A stretch of 33,144 bases of DNA, taken from positions 1-33,144 of the forward strand of contig JACPNL010000008.1 in NCBI GenBank assembly GCA_016185505.1, read 5' to 3'. This DNA is from Candidatus Yanofskyibacteriota bacterium (GTDB lineage: Bacteria; Patescibacteriota; Minisyncoccia; 2-02-FULL-40-12; GWA2-44-9). Position 1 is the stretch's first letter. Each line of letters starts with the position of its first letter. Shown here one piece after another: positions 1 through 6,955 of the stretch. Under the pieces are notes generated by a model that searched no databases, was not told the origin of the DNA, and saw only the letters and a program-made list of their open reading frames with translations. The position numbers and the translations under genes were made by a program.

Positions 1-60
1 ACGTTCCTTGAGTTCATCCTTGAGTTTTTCTAATCCCTCCGGGCTAAAATATTGATCCAC
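1..60 (-). CDS. greA: GreA/GreB-type transcription elongation factor, N-terminal fragment (cut by window edge)
   Basis: Read on the minus strand from a GTG at 60-58, the frame stays open to the window edge. It gives a start followed by DQYFSPEGLEKLKDELKER, which matches the start of the GreA coiled-coil domain (tyrosine, then 'PEGLEKLKxEL'). GreA rescues backtracked RNA polymerase by stimulating transcript cleavage. Only 20 codons are present, so GreA and GreB cannot be separated. No Shine-Dalgarno sequence is seen before the GTG, where the DNA is an AT-rich repeat, so the start is tentative. It lies downstream of mrdA on the same strand. Confidence 0.65.
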   Translation of the reverse strand, partial: MDQYFSPEGLEKLKDELKER

Positions 61-140
61 AATAATAAAATTATTCTAATTATTCTAATTGCTCTAATTA
101 TTCTAAATAATAACTAATGTCTAATTTCTGAATGACCAAA
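61..140. repeat. AT-rich repeat related to the inverted repeat around the four-helix-bundle gene
   Basis: This stretch repeats units such as TTATTCTAATT and ends with AATTTCTGAATGAC. The same order of motifs (ATTCTAATTG, CTAATTATTCTAA, ATAA, ACT, AATTTCTAATGAC) occurs at 3897-3955, in the left repeat beside the four-helix-bundle gene. It may be a lone end of the same element family. Confidence 0.55.
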
Positions 141-180
141 CCGGATTGGTCATTAGGTCATTGGGGTTTATTTAGGTCAA

Positions 181-222
181 CTCCGACGTTATTAGTCGGA
201 GAGCCGACTGATAACGTCGGCT
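181..222. repeat. Double palindrome, CCGACG family (intergenic copy)
   Basis: Two adjacent hairpins, CTCCGAC/GTCGGAG (181-201) and GCCGAC/GTCGGC (203-221), can also refold as one longer hairpin because CCGACGTTAT (183-192) pairs with ATAACGTCGG (211-220). The same arrangement occurs inside proS at 7892-7933. It lies between mrdA and the greA fragment, and there is no T-tract typical of a terminator. Confidence 0.7.
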
Positions 223-291
223 TTAGGTTAATTAGTATAATTAGGTTAATTTAAGATACACTACTATACTACACACTTTAAACAAATGCAA

Positions 292-2316
292 TCACTGTGG
301 ATAAGAAACTGAATTACCATATTCTTCAAAGTACCATTTCATAAATCCGTATGTCGCTCTTATCGCCAAGCCCTCATTGGTTGAGGTCCCTCCTTCCACC
401 AAAACCGTGATATTTATCTCCGGATCATCAAAGGGGGCAAAAGCGGTCATTATAGAATTAACGGTTCTACCTTTGACGACCTCGGCGGTTCCTGTTTTTG
501 CTCCTGTTTTGACCGGCAAAGCGCCAAGTAATTTTGCCGTTCCCGATATGGTTGTCTCGAGCATCGCGTTCTTAACTTCACTTATTGTCCCTTCGCTGAA
601 ACTCAATTTTCCCAATAATTCCGACTCAAAACTCATCAGGACATTCTTATTACTATCCAGTATCTGCTTGGCCACAAATGGTTTATACAAAGTTCCACCG
701 TTAGCTATCGCCGAGATATATGAGTTAAGCCACAAGGGCGTAACGAGCAGGTCGCCTTGTCCGATGGATATATTGTACGTGTCGCCCTGATACCAGCTCT
801 CGCCTCTTGCTGTTAATTTCCAGTCGGGGGTGGGGACAAATCCCTCCGCTTCCCCCGGCAAATCAATGCCAAGTCGAGAATCAGCAAAGGCCGACTTCAA
901 ATAGTTGGCTATTCTCTCCACGCCGAGGCCCTTGATATTGTCATAGCCCGCCTGACCGGCAGGCAGGCCGCCGCCGGCTATATAGAAATAAACATTGCAC
1001 GAATTGGCAATGGCCCGTTTCAAATTAAAAAACCCATATTCAATCCGCCAGTTATTGAAGATATAAACATCATTTGGGTTGTAGGGATTTACAATAGTTA
1101 AACCGACACAGTCCCTTATAGTATCCGACGGACTGAAAATTTTCTCTTCAAGCGCCATCATGCCCATAAATGGCTTAATAGTAGAACCGGGATTATAAAG
1201 ACCGCTGATGGCTCGGTTGAACAAAGGACGGGATTTGTTCTCGAACAACCCTTTGAATTGGTTATCAGACAGACCCTCAACAAATAAATTATTGTCGTAA
1301 GCAGGAAAACTTGCCATTGCCAGAACGGCTCCCGTCCGCGGATCTTGTACGACTGCGGCGGCTTTGGAATAATTGGAATCCTTAAGAACGTTGAAAAGTT
1401 CGTTAAACAGACGCTTTTGCATATCATAATCAATATTCAAAACCACACTGTTCCCTATAGCAGGATCTTTATTCAATACCTTGCTTTCGCGCTGTCCGCC
1501 AGAAAGTTTCGCGCCGGTCAGAGGCTGGTCGGCCTCTAGCCGAGATCCGCCTCCGGTGGAAAAAGATATCCTGCCGTGTTCACCGCGAATATATTCTTCG
1601 TACCGCGCTTCAATACCCAGCCGACCGATAATGTCTGTTGGATAATAGTAGTCGTCCACGCCAAGTTCATTTTTGGAGATCTTACCCACATATCCCAGTA
1701 CAAGAGAGAATTGAGGCCCGTCCACATACCGCCTCTTTGTGTTCGGTACAACGTAAAAACCTTTGGGATTCAGGTTTTTTATCTCCAGAACTTGGTTCTT
1801 GTTTAAGCCGGACCGGGCAAAGAACACCGAATTGTTCTTTACGCCATCGGATAGAAATGTTCTGAATTCACTTTTATCCCGGCCCAATATGTCAGCCACT
1901 CTATCTATTTCTATGTTTTCACTTTTTTCCGATTTTTCTTTTTCCGCGTTTTCCATCCTTTCTGCGCTTCCGAGGTTTACTTCTTTGCTTATTACTAATA
2001 GGTCAAAGACCGGCTCATTGGTTACCAAAGGCCTGCCTAAGCGGTCAAATATGATGCCCCGCGGAGGCGGGACAGAAAAGTTAACTGATCTGTTCCGGAA
2101 TGCTATGCCGGCGAAATAACTGTACCGCCTGACGCTCAAGTCAAAGACAAAAATAACGATGGCGGCGCACAGAACGGCGGTAATAAAAAACGACGCCCTA
2201 AAAATAGAATTTGAAATAGGCACCTCAAGATCCTGGTGATCACTGCTTGAATCAAGAAGGGTTTCCTCCGGACTCACCCAATCCTCGTTTACGGAAATTT
2301 TGTACTCACGCCTCAT
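292..2316 (-). CDS. mrdA: Penicillin-binding protein 2 (peptidoglycan D,D-transpeptidase, elongasome)
   Basis: PBP2 cross-links peptidoglycan during rod-shaped elongation and works with MreBCD. The 674-aa protein has a cytoplasmic tail, one membrane anchor (about residues 40-62), a dimerisation domain starting with the PPPRGIIFDRLGRPL motif, and a transpeptidase domain. The three catalytic motifs are intact: SxxK in NPGSTIKPF (about residue 378), SxN in ANSCNVY (about 438) and KTGT in GAKTGTAEV (about 608). The start is ATG preceded by AGGAAAAG. It is the last gene of the mreB-mreC-mreD-mrdA run, and no rodA is present in the window. A short palindrome at 949-966 adds the peptide LPAGQA in frame near the SxN motif. 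Confidence 0.95.
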   Translation of the reverse strand: MRREYKISVNEDWVSPEETLLDSSSDHQDLEVPISNSIFRASFFITAVLCAAIVIFVFDLSVRRYSYFAGIAFRNRSVNFSVPPPRGIIFDRLGRPLVTNEPVFDLLVISKEVNLGSAERMENAEKEKSEKSENIEIDRVADILGRDKSEFRTFLSDGVKNNSVFFARSGLNKNQVLEIKNLNPKGFYVVPNTKRRYVDGPQFSLVLGYVGKISKNELGVDDYYYPTDIIGRLGIEARYEEYIRGEHGRISFSTGGGSRLEADQPLTGAKLSGGQRESKVLNKDPAIGNSVVLNIDYDMQKRLFNELFNVLKDSNYSKAAAVVQDPRTGAVLAMASFPAYDNNLFVEGLSDNQFKGLFENKSRPLFNRAISGLYNPGSTIKPFMGMMALEEKIFSPSDTIRDCVGLTIVNPYNPNDVYIFNNWRIEYGFFNLKRAIANSCNVYFYIAGGGLPAGQAGYDNIKGLGVERIANYLKSAFADSRLGIDLPGEAEGFVPTPDWKLTARGESWYQGDTYNISIGQGDLLVTPLWLNSYISAIANGGTLYKPFVAKQILDSNKNVLMSFESELLGKLSFSEGTISEVKNAMLETTISGTAKLLGALPVKTGAKTGTAEVVKGRTVNSIMTAFAPFDDPEINITVLVEGGTSTNEGLAIRATYGFMKWYFEEYGNSVSYPQ
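949..966. repeat. Short GC palindrome inside mrdA encoding LPAGQA
   Basis: GCCTG (950-954) and CAGGC (960-964) form a hairpin within coding sequence. On the coding strand it reads Leu-Pro-Ala-Gly-Gln-Ala. A sister copy in mreD (2538-2555) is read in the same frame and gives Leu-Pro-Asp-Gly-Gln-Ala. Both look like small in-frame insertions. Confidence 0.65.
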
Positions 2317-2432
2317 TTGCTTTTCCTGTTCGAGTTGTTGGATCGCTTCGCTTGTTGGAGATGTTGGAGTTGTTAATTGAAGTTATATACTTATCATTTC
2401 TAACAATTCCATCATTTCGAACATATCGAACA

Positions 2433-2948
2433 TTATAGATAGTCGCTTTTCTTATTGAACACACTGTTAAATACAAAAACCAGCGCCAGCGCTTCCAATA
2501 CCATAGTCAAAACACTCAAAATATCAAAATGTCGGAATGCCTGCCCGTCCGGCAGGCGGGTCGAAATATCGAAATATCTGTAAAAGAATGAGAACACATA
2601 AATAAACGCCACCGACATCAAGACAATAAGGCCCGACCTGCTTAAATTAAATCTGGTATCATAAGTATATTGTATGTCCAAGAATCTTTGGGTCAAATAT
2701 ATTACTGCCACGGTGAACAAAAAAGGCATTGCTAAAACACCAAAATTTAGCCCCCTGAACAACTCTAAAATCAACGAAAAAAACAACCCAAAAAAAACTA
2801 AATTTTTTGTCAAACCCAGATATAATACCGGCATAATTAAAACAAGCACGAACAAAAAACTCCCTCTGAAACCAAAAAACGCCGGCAACACGAGCCCGTC
2901 GAATAACAACACAGTAATAAAAATGGCTATAAGTTTTAAACTGGTCAT
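2433..2948 (-). CDS. mreD: Rod shape-determining protein MreD-like membrane protein
   Basis: This 171-aa protein is almost entirely hydrophobic, with about five membrane segments and few charged residues. That fits MreD, the integral membrane partner linking MreB/MreC to the elongation machinery. MreD is poorly conserved in sequence, so the call rests on size, topology and position between mreC and mrdA on the same strand. The loop at about residues 130-143 contains LPDGQAFRHFDI, produced by an in-frame palindrome (2538-2557). The gene ends about 115 bp before mrdA. Confidence 0.8.
   Translation of the reverse strand: MTSLKLIAIFITVLLFDGLVLPAFFGFRGSFLFVLVLIMPVLYLGLTKNLVFFGLFFSLILELFRGLNFGVLAMPFLFTVAVIYLTQRFLDIQYTYDTRFNLSRSGLIVLMSVAFIYVFSFFYRYFDISTRLPDGQAFRHFDILSVLTMVLEALALVFVFNSVFNKKSDYL
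2538..2557. repeat. Short GC palindrome inside mreD encoding LPDGQA
   Basis: GCCTGCC (2539-2545) pairs with GGCAGGC (2551-2557) around a five-base loop. On the coding strand it encodes Leu-Pro-Asp-Gly-Gln-Ala, as in the mrdA copy. Its GC content contrasts with the AT-rich flanks, which supports insertion. Confidence 0.7.
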
Positions 2949-3091
2949 GCTAAATGGCTAAGATTTAATGTAAAATGTAAATATCAAAATGTAAAATGAC
3001 AGTTCAAAATGTTAAAATGGATGAAAGCCGAAAAGATATTTTGCCATTAGACAATTTTGAATTTTACATTGTCATTTTTAATTTTGATTTT
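2949..3091. repeat. AT-rich imperfect inverted repeat between mreC and mreD
   Basis: The left half contains CAAAATGTAAAATGACAG-type units and the right half their complements (AATTTTGAATTTTACATTGTCATTTTT). The gap can therefore fold into a long, imperfect AT-rich hairpin. No reading frame or terminator was seen. Similar spacers lie between murG and the delta-prime gene and between polX and the MFS gene. Confidence 0.45.
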
Positions 3092-3883
3092 TTAATTTTG
3101 AATTATTAGGACTCTCCCTATCCTTATCTCTCCCATCGCGGGTTTTATCTTAACTTTCTTAAAAATATCGGTATCTTTAGTTTCCACATGGCTCACGGTC
3201 CCGATCACAAGAGCCGGCGGGAGCAAATCCAACCCGCTTGAAACAACGACGTCGCCTTCTTTTATCAAGTCGCTCTGGATTATAAGGTCAAAATACATTC
3301 CCCGTTCCAAAGCTCCCCTCGCTATACCGGCAGTATTTGATTCCAAGACCCGGGCAGTCGCGCTAAAATCCGCATCACTTACAACCAACACTCTAGAGAA
3401 TTTCGTATAAGCATTTTCTATACGGCCGACCAAGATGCCCTCCTCGGTAATTACCACATCGCCTTCAGCCACGCCATCGTCAGTACCTTTATTTAGCAGA
3501 ACGTCGTATCCGCCTAATCCAAGCTGAAACTGATAAATACCGGCGTAAATAATATTGTTATCAGAACGCGGCGATATGTCCAAGGTTTTTCGCAGAAATT
3601 CATTCTCGCTCTTTAAATCCTCGTAGTCGGCAAGCCGCGAGAGCAGATTCAAGTTCTCTTTCCTAAGATTCTCGTTCTCCGTTATAGCGTTCTTAAGTCC
3701 GGCCAAACCTCGAAAAAAGAATCCGGCGGATTCTATTATTGAAAAAAGATACGAGGCCGGCCTTTGGATTGCCACCGTACCAAAGTTGTTAAGTTTTCGG
3801 TCAAAAAAATAACGATCAATGAAAATAAGCGAAGCAATGATGGCAAATAAAGCAAAGAAAAACTTCAAAGGTGAGTGAGACAT
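3092..3883 (-). CDS. mreC: Rod shape-determining protein MreC
   Basis: MreC is the periplasmic or extracytoplasmic scaffold of the elongasome. The 263-aa protein has an N-terminal membrane anchor (about residues 7-24), a coiled coil (about 65-100, rich in the pattern ENxxLRKEN...LKSENEFLRKTL) and the C-terminal double beta-barrel region, with family motifs such as VVITEEGILVGRI and VVSSGLDLLPPALVIGTV. The length is typical. It lies between mreB (upstream, with one gene interposed) and mreD. The ATG start is preceded by AT-rich repeat DNA and no strong ribosome binding site is visible. Confidence 0.93.
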   Translation of the reverse strand: MSHSPLKFFFALFAIIASLIFIDRYFFDRKLNNFGTVAIQRPASYLFSIIESAGFFFRGLAGLKNAITENENLRKENLNLLSRLADYEDLKSENEFLRKTLDISPRSDNNIIYAGIYQFQLGLGGYDVLLNKGTDDGVAEGDVVITEEGILVGRIENAYTKFSRVLVVSDADFSATARVLESNTAGIARGALERGMYFDLIIQSDLIKEGDVVVSSGLDLLPPALVIGTVSHVETKDTDIFKKVKIKPAMGEIRIGRVLIIQN

Positions 3884-3896
3884 AGTTGTTATAGAA

Positions 3897-3926
3897 AATT
3901 ATTCTAATTGACCTAATTATTCTAAT
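3897..3926. repeat. Left arm of a 30-bp perfect inverted repeat flanking the four-helix-bundle gene
   Basis: These 30 bases are the exact reverse complement of 4336-4365. The arm begins AATTATTCTAATTGACC. Together the arms bound a segment of about 470 bp holding one gene. Confidence 0.9.
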
Positions 3927-3948
3927 TACTCTAAATAAACTCCAATTT

Positions 3949-4326
3949 CTAATGACTAATGTTTTTATTCTTAACTTTAATAGAAATAGAGTTGAATATT
4001 AAATGCAATTCTTTTGCTTCCTGCCACAGAGTACGGGCCTCTTCTTTTAGCTCAGGGACGGCTATAGCAATCATTCGTAACCAGTGCTTTGTTTCTCTTG
4101 CTTCTTTTTTACATATACCTATTTTGTGCCTAAAATCTTTGCTTGACTCCGCATCGTCAGCTTCGCAATAATTAGAACCAATAGATGTGCCAGCGGCAAC
4201 TAATTGAGGAGTTATCCTTTGAGTTATTGGGGTTAAAGGAATTTTCTTTGCAAATATTATTATGTTTTCACCGAACTTAGCCGTTCTATCCTCCAGATCA
4301 TATTTATAATTCTTGGAATTGGACAT
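3949..4326 (-). CDS. Four-helix-bundle protein (23S rRNA intervening-sequence / S23 family)
   Basis: The 125-aa protein matches the small helical family first described from intervening sequences in 23S rRNA genes. Family patterns are the N-terminal YDLEDRTAKFGENIIIFAKK, then QLVAAGTSIGSNYCEADDAESSKDFRHKI, KKEARETKHWLRM and a final helix ending EAKELHLIFNSI. Members form four-helix bundles and pentamers; related proteins act as accessory factors in diversity-generating retroelements, but most have no known function. It interrupts the mreB-mreC order and is enclosed by a perfect 30-bp inverted repeat, which suggests it arrived as a unit. No Shine-Dalgarno sequence is evident. No reverse transcriptase lies in the window. 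Confidence 0.9.
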   Translation of the reverse strand: MSNSKNYKYDLEDRTAKFGENIIIFAKKIPLTPITQRITPQLVAAGTSIGSNYCEADDAESSKDFRHKIGICKKEARETKHWLRMIAIAVPELKEEARTLWQEAKELHLIFNSISIKVKNKNISH

Positions 4327-4335
4327 TGGGATTTG

Positions 4336-4365
4336 ATTAGAATAATTAGGTCAATTAGAATAATT
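4336..4365. repeat. Right arm of the 30-bp perfect inverted repeat
   Basis: This is the exact reverse complement of 3897-3926. It starts 10 bp before the ATG of the four-helix-bundle gene (at 4326) and ends 10 bp short of the mreB stop codon (4376-4378). Confidence 0.9.
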
Positions 4366-4375
4366 AGAATAATTT

Positions 4376-5425
4376 CTAAAGGTAGCTTCCCTTATCCGAA
4401 GAAACTAAAATGGATTTTAACTGTTCCACGTTCTCCAACACGAAACCGCATCCTCTTGCCACCGCGGTAAGCGGATCATCAACAACCTTGACAAAGAGTT
4501 TCGTCTCGTGGGCGATTGCTCTGTCAAGACCGCGCAGCAACGCCCCTCCGCCGGCAAGAAATATGTGTCTGTTTATCAGGTCAGCAGTAAGTTCGGGCGG
4601 CGTTTCTTCTATCGTATCCTTCACGGCCATCACTATACTGCGAGTGGATTTATGCAAAGCTTCTCTGATTTCCTCGGAGGCGAGAATTATTTCTTTCGGA
4701 AGACCGGAAACTAAATCTCTCCCCCTTACTCTTCCCTCAATTTCTTCTTTCAGGGGGTAGGCCGAGCCAAGCTCTATTTTGAGATTTTCCGCGGATGATT
4801 CTCCAATGAGCAGATTCTTTTCTTCCCTTAAATATCGGACTATGTCCTCATTCAATTTGTCCCCAGCTATACGCAGTGATCTTGAGGCGATAACTCCGCC
4901 CATGGATATAACAGCAACTTCCGTCGTACCTCCGCCTATATCCACTATAACATTGGCTACGGCCTCCTGTACCGGCAGGCGAGAGCCAATAGCGGCCGCC
5001 ATTGGCTCTTCAATCAGATAGACTTCGCGAGCTCCGGCATTGTATGTCGCGTCCTCAACCGCTCTTTTTTCCACTTCGGTTACGCCCGACGGCACACCGA
5101 CAACGACGCGCGGCCTCGGTAGAATAGAGAAACTCTCCTGATGGACTTTGTCTACAAAATATTTGAGCATCTGTTCGGTCACTTCAAAATCGGAAACAAC
5201 GCCCGACACCAAAGGCCTTGATACTACAATGTATCCGGGAGTTCTGCCGGCCATTTTTTTTGCCTCACTGCCAATAGCGAGTATCTTGCCGGTCTTTTGG
5301 TTAACCGCGACTATTGAGGGCTCGTTGATGGTGATGCCTTTGCCGCGAACATAAACTAGAGTATTCGCCGTACCCAGATCAATGCCGATATCTTTACTCC
5401 AAAAACCGAAGATTCTATTTAGCAT
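4376..5425 (-). CDS. mreB: Rod shape-determining protein MreB (actin homologue)
   Basis: MreB polymerises on ATP along the inner face of the membrane and guides peptidoglycan elongation. The 349-aa length is standard. Actin-fold motifs are visible: phosphate-1 DIGIDLGTANTLVYV (about residues 12-26), phosphate-2 VDIGGGTTEVAVIS (about 160-175) and the adenosine motif LAGGGALLRGLD (about 290). It is the first gene of the shape operon. A promoter with consensus-like boxes lies upstream (5503-5530). The ATG start encodes MLNRIFGFWSKDIGID, a typical MreB N-terminus. Confidence 0.97.
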   Translation of the reverse strand: MLNRIFGFWSKDIGIDLGTANTLVYVRGKGITINEPSIVAVNQKTGKILAIGSEAKKMAGRTPGYIVVSRPLVSGVVSDFEVTEQMLKYFVDKVHQESFSILPRPRVVVGVPSGVTEVEKRAVEDATYNAGAREVYLIEEPMAAAIGSRLPVQEAVANVIVDIGGGTTEVAVISMGGVIASRSLRIAGDKLNEDIVRYLREEKNLLIGESSAENLKIELGSAYPLKEEIEGRVRGRDLVSGLPKEIILASEEIREALHKSTRSIVMAVKDTIEETPPELTADLINRHIFLAGGGALLRGLDRAIAHETKLFVKVVDDPLTAVARGCGFVLENVEQLKSILVSSDKGSYL

Positions 5426-5502
5426 GCTTATAGCTTATATTTGTGAGTGAGGAGCAAAATAACCGACTAGTCATTTCGTCCGAACGAACTAAATATATCG
5501 TT

Positions 5503-5530
5503 ATGATATAGTTTATGACCGTTTTGTCAA
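5503..5530 (-). promoter_or_regulatory. Promoter for the mreB operon
   Basis: On the minus strand TTGACA (5530-5525) is followed after 16 nt by TATCAT (5508-5503). Transcription would start about 70 bp upstream of the mreB ATG. Confidence 0.65.
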
Positions 5531-5608
5531 AAATAGCTGAATATTGCTAAGTTATATTTTTTGGTGTACCTTTGTATCAATTCTATTATTTGAAAAAGGA
5601 GAAGATCC

Positions 5609-6778
5609 TTGAAAAACACACCAGTTGACCCCTTTCGCAGCATTGTTCCCCCGCTCTATCTTGGAATATCCTATGAATTTAATTCTGTAGAAGAAGGTGC
5701 TCAAATTTTTGAAAATCCTGCTTTGGGCTACGCTTACGGCCGAATGGGCAATCCTACTGTTACGGCTTTTGAAAAATGGCTGGCAAAAGTGGAGGGAGTC
5801 AAAGAGGGTTCGGTTTGGGCCACAAGTTCCGGACTGTCGGCCCTTTCTCTTCTTTTTTGGGGGCTTACCGCTAAATCATTAGGTAGACCCAAAAGAGTAG
5901 TAATATCGCCGTACATATACGGCGGCAGTTTCCATCAACTTCAGTTGTGGCGCAACGATCATGATTGCGAAGTGGTGTTTGTAGATAATCCGTTTTCTCT
6001 GTTCTCGTGGGAGAAAGCCATAAAACCCGGTGCGGCTTTTGTCTTTTTGGAAACACCGACTAATCCTACTCTCGATATTTTTGACATCAAAACCATCGCC
6101 AAAATTGCCCACACATACAACACGTTTTTGGTCGTAGACAATACCGTAACGCCGGTCCTGCAAAAACCCTTAGAATTAGGAGCGGATGCGATCTTGTATT
6201 CAGTCACCAAAGCGCTTAACCGACAGTCAACGGGTTTGGGAGGAGCACTAATCGGTTCTCCCCGCTTCTTGCAAGAAACAGAAAAAACTCTTAACGACTA
6301 TCATATTTCCACCGGAGCCATTATGCATCCTCTTTCTGCTTACTTTACTCTTTTGAATCGCACTACTTTACAAAGAGACATGGAACTGTTTTCAGCAAAT
6401 GCCCTACAAGTGGCTCAAGTTCTAGAAGGGCACACTAAAGTCAAAAAGGTCCATTATCCTTTTCTCCCCAGTAGCGCTAATTACGCTCTGGCTCGCCGGC
6501 AAATGACAAGTGGCGGCGGACTTTTATCTTTTGAGCTGGAAAGCTTCGAAGGCGCCCGCAGATTAGTTAAATCTTTACAGTCGGCTCGTCTGGCACCTCA
6601 CCTTGGAGATGAGAATGAAAACCTTATTATTCACCCCGCATCCACCACTCACAGTAAGCTTTCGCCTGAAGAATTATCAAAGGTCAGAATTTCCCCGGAA
6701 TTAGTCCGTCTTTCCGTAAGTCTGGGAGAAATGGATGAATTAATTTCTGAATTAGACGAAGTTCTCAAAACCCTTTAA
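5609..6778 (+). CDS. Cys/Met-metabolism PLP-dependent trans-sulfuration enzyme (cystathionine gamma-synthase/lyase family)
   Basis: Family members use pyridoxal phosphate for beta- or gamma-elimination and replacement on sulfur amino acids. The 389-aa protein has the family's usual length and order: YAYGRMGNPTV near the N-terminus, SSGLSAL, FLETPTNPTLDI, VVDNTVTPVLQKPLELGAD and the PLP-lysine motif YSVTKALNRQSTGLGG (about residues 193-208). Cystathionine synthase, lyase and methionine gamma-lyase cannot be told apart from sequence alone. The start is TTG, chosen because AAAAAGGAGAAGATCC gives an ideal ribosome binding site. It stands alone on the plus strand, divergent from mreB, with its own terminator overlapping the stop codon. 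Confidence 0.9.
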   Translation: MKNTPVDPFRSIVPPLYLGISYEFNSVEEGAQIFENPALGYAYGRMGNPTVTAFEKWLAKVEGVKEGSVWATSSGLSALSLLFWGLTAKSLGRPKRVVISPYIYGGSFHQLQLWRNDHDCEVVFVDNPFSLFSWEKAIKPGAAFVFLETPTNPTLDIFDIKTIAKIAHTYNTFLVVDNTVTPVLQKPLELGADAILYSVTKALNRQSTGLGGALIGSPRFLQETEKTLNDYHISTGAIMHPLSAYFTLLNRTTLQRDMELFSANALQVAQVLEGHTKVKKVHYPFLPSSANYALARRQMTSGGGLLSFELESFEGARRLVKSLQSARLAPHLGDENENLIIHPASTTHSKLSPEELSKVRISPELVRLSVSLGEMDELISELDEVLKTL

Positions 6779-6790
6779 TGGGTTTTTTCT
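6767..6790 (+). terminator. Rho-independent terminator overlapping the stop of the PLP enzyme gene
   Basis: AAAACCC (6767-6773) pairs with GGGTTTT (6780-6786) around TTTAAT and is followed by more T. The stop codon lies in the loop, so the hairpin uses the last codons of the gene. Confidence 0.75.
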
Positions 6791-6821
6791 ATAACAAAAA
6801 GGTCTTCAGAAGAAAGGTCAC

Positions 6822-6853
6822 AAAAAAGAAGAACCCCGCGCTGGTACGCGGGG
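6822..6853 (-). terminator. Rho-independent terminator of the frr-pyrDEF-rseP-proS run
   Basis: On the minus strand CCCCGCG, loop TACCAG and CGCGGGG (6853-6834) are followed by TTCTTCTTTTTTG. It lies about 100 bp past the proS stop. Confidence 0.85.
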
Positions 6854-6955
6854 GGAGGTCGAAAGACCAGATCATCAACGGGCCTCGGAGACCCGATAAT
6901 GCCCAGATATCTGGCCACCGGCTGCCTCCATTACCGGATTTCGATCCTAAAGCCA

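Noticed and set aside
377-790. 137-aa plus-strand frame within mrdA
   Set aside because: It is antisense to the transpeptidase domain, which has all catalytic motifs.
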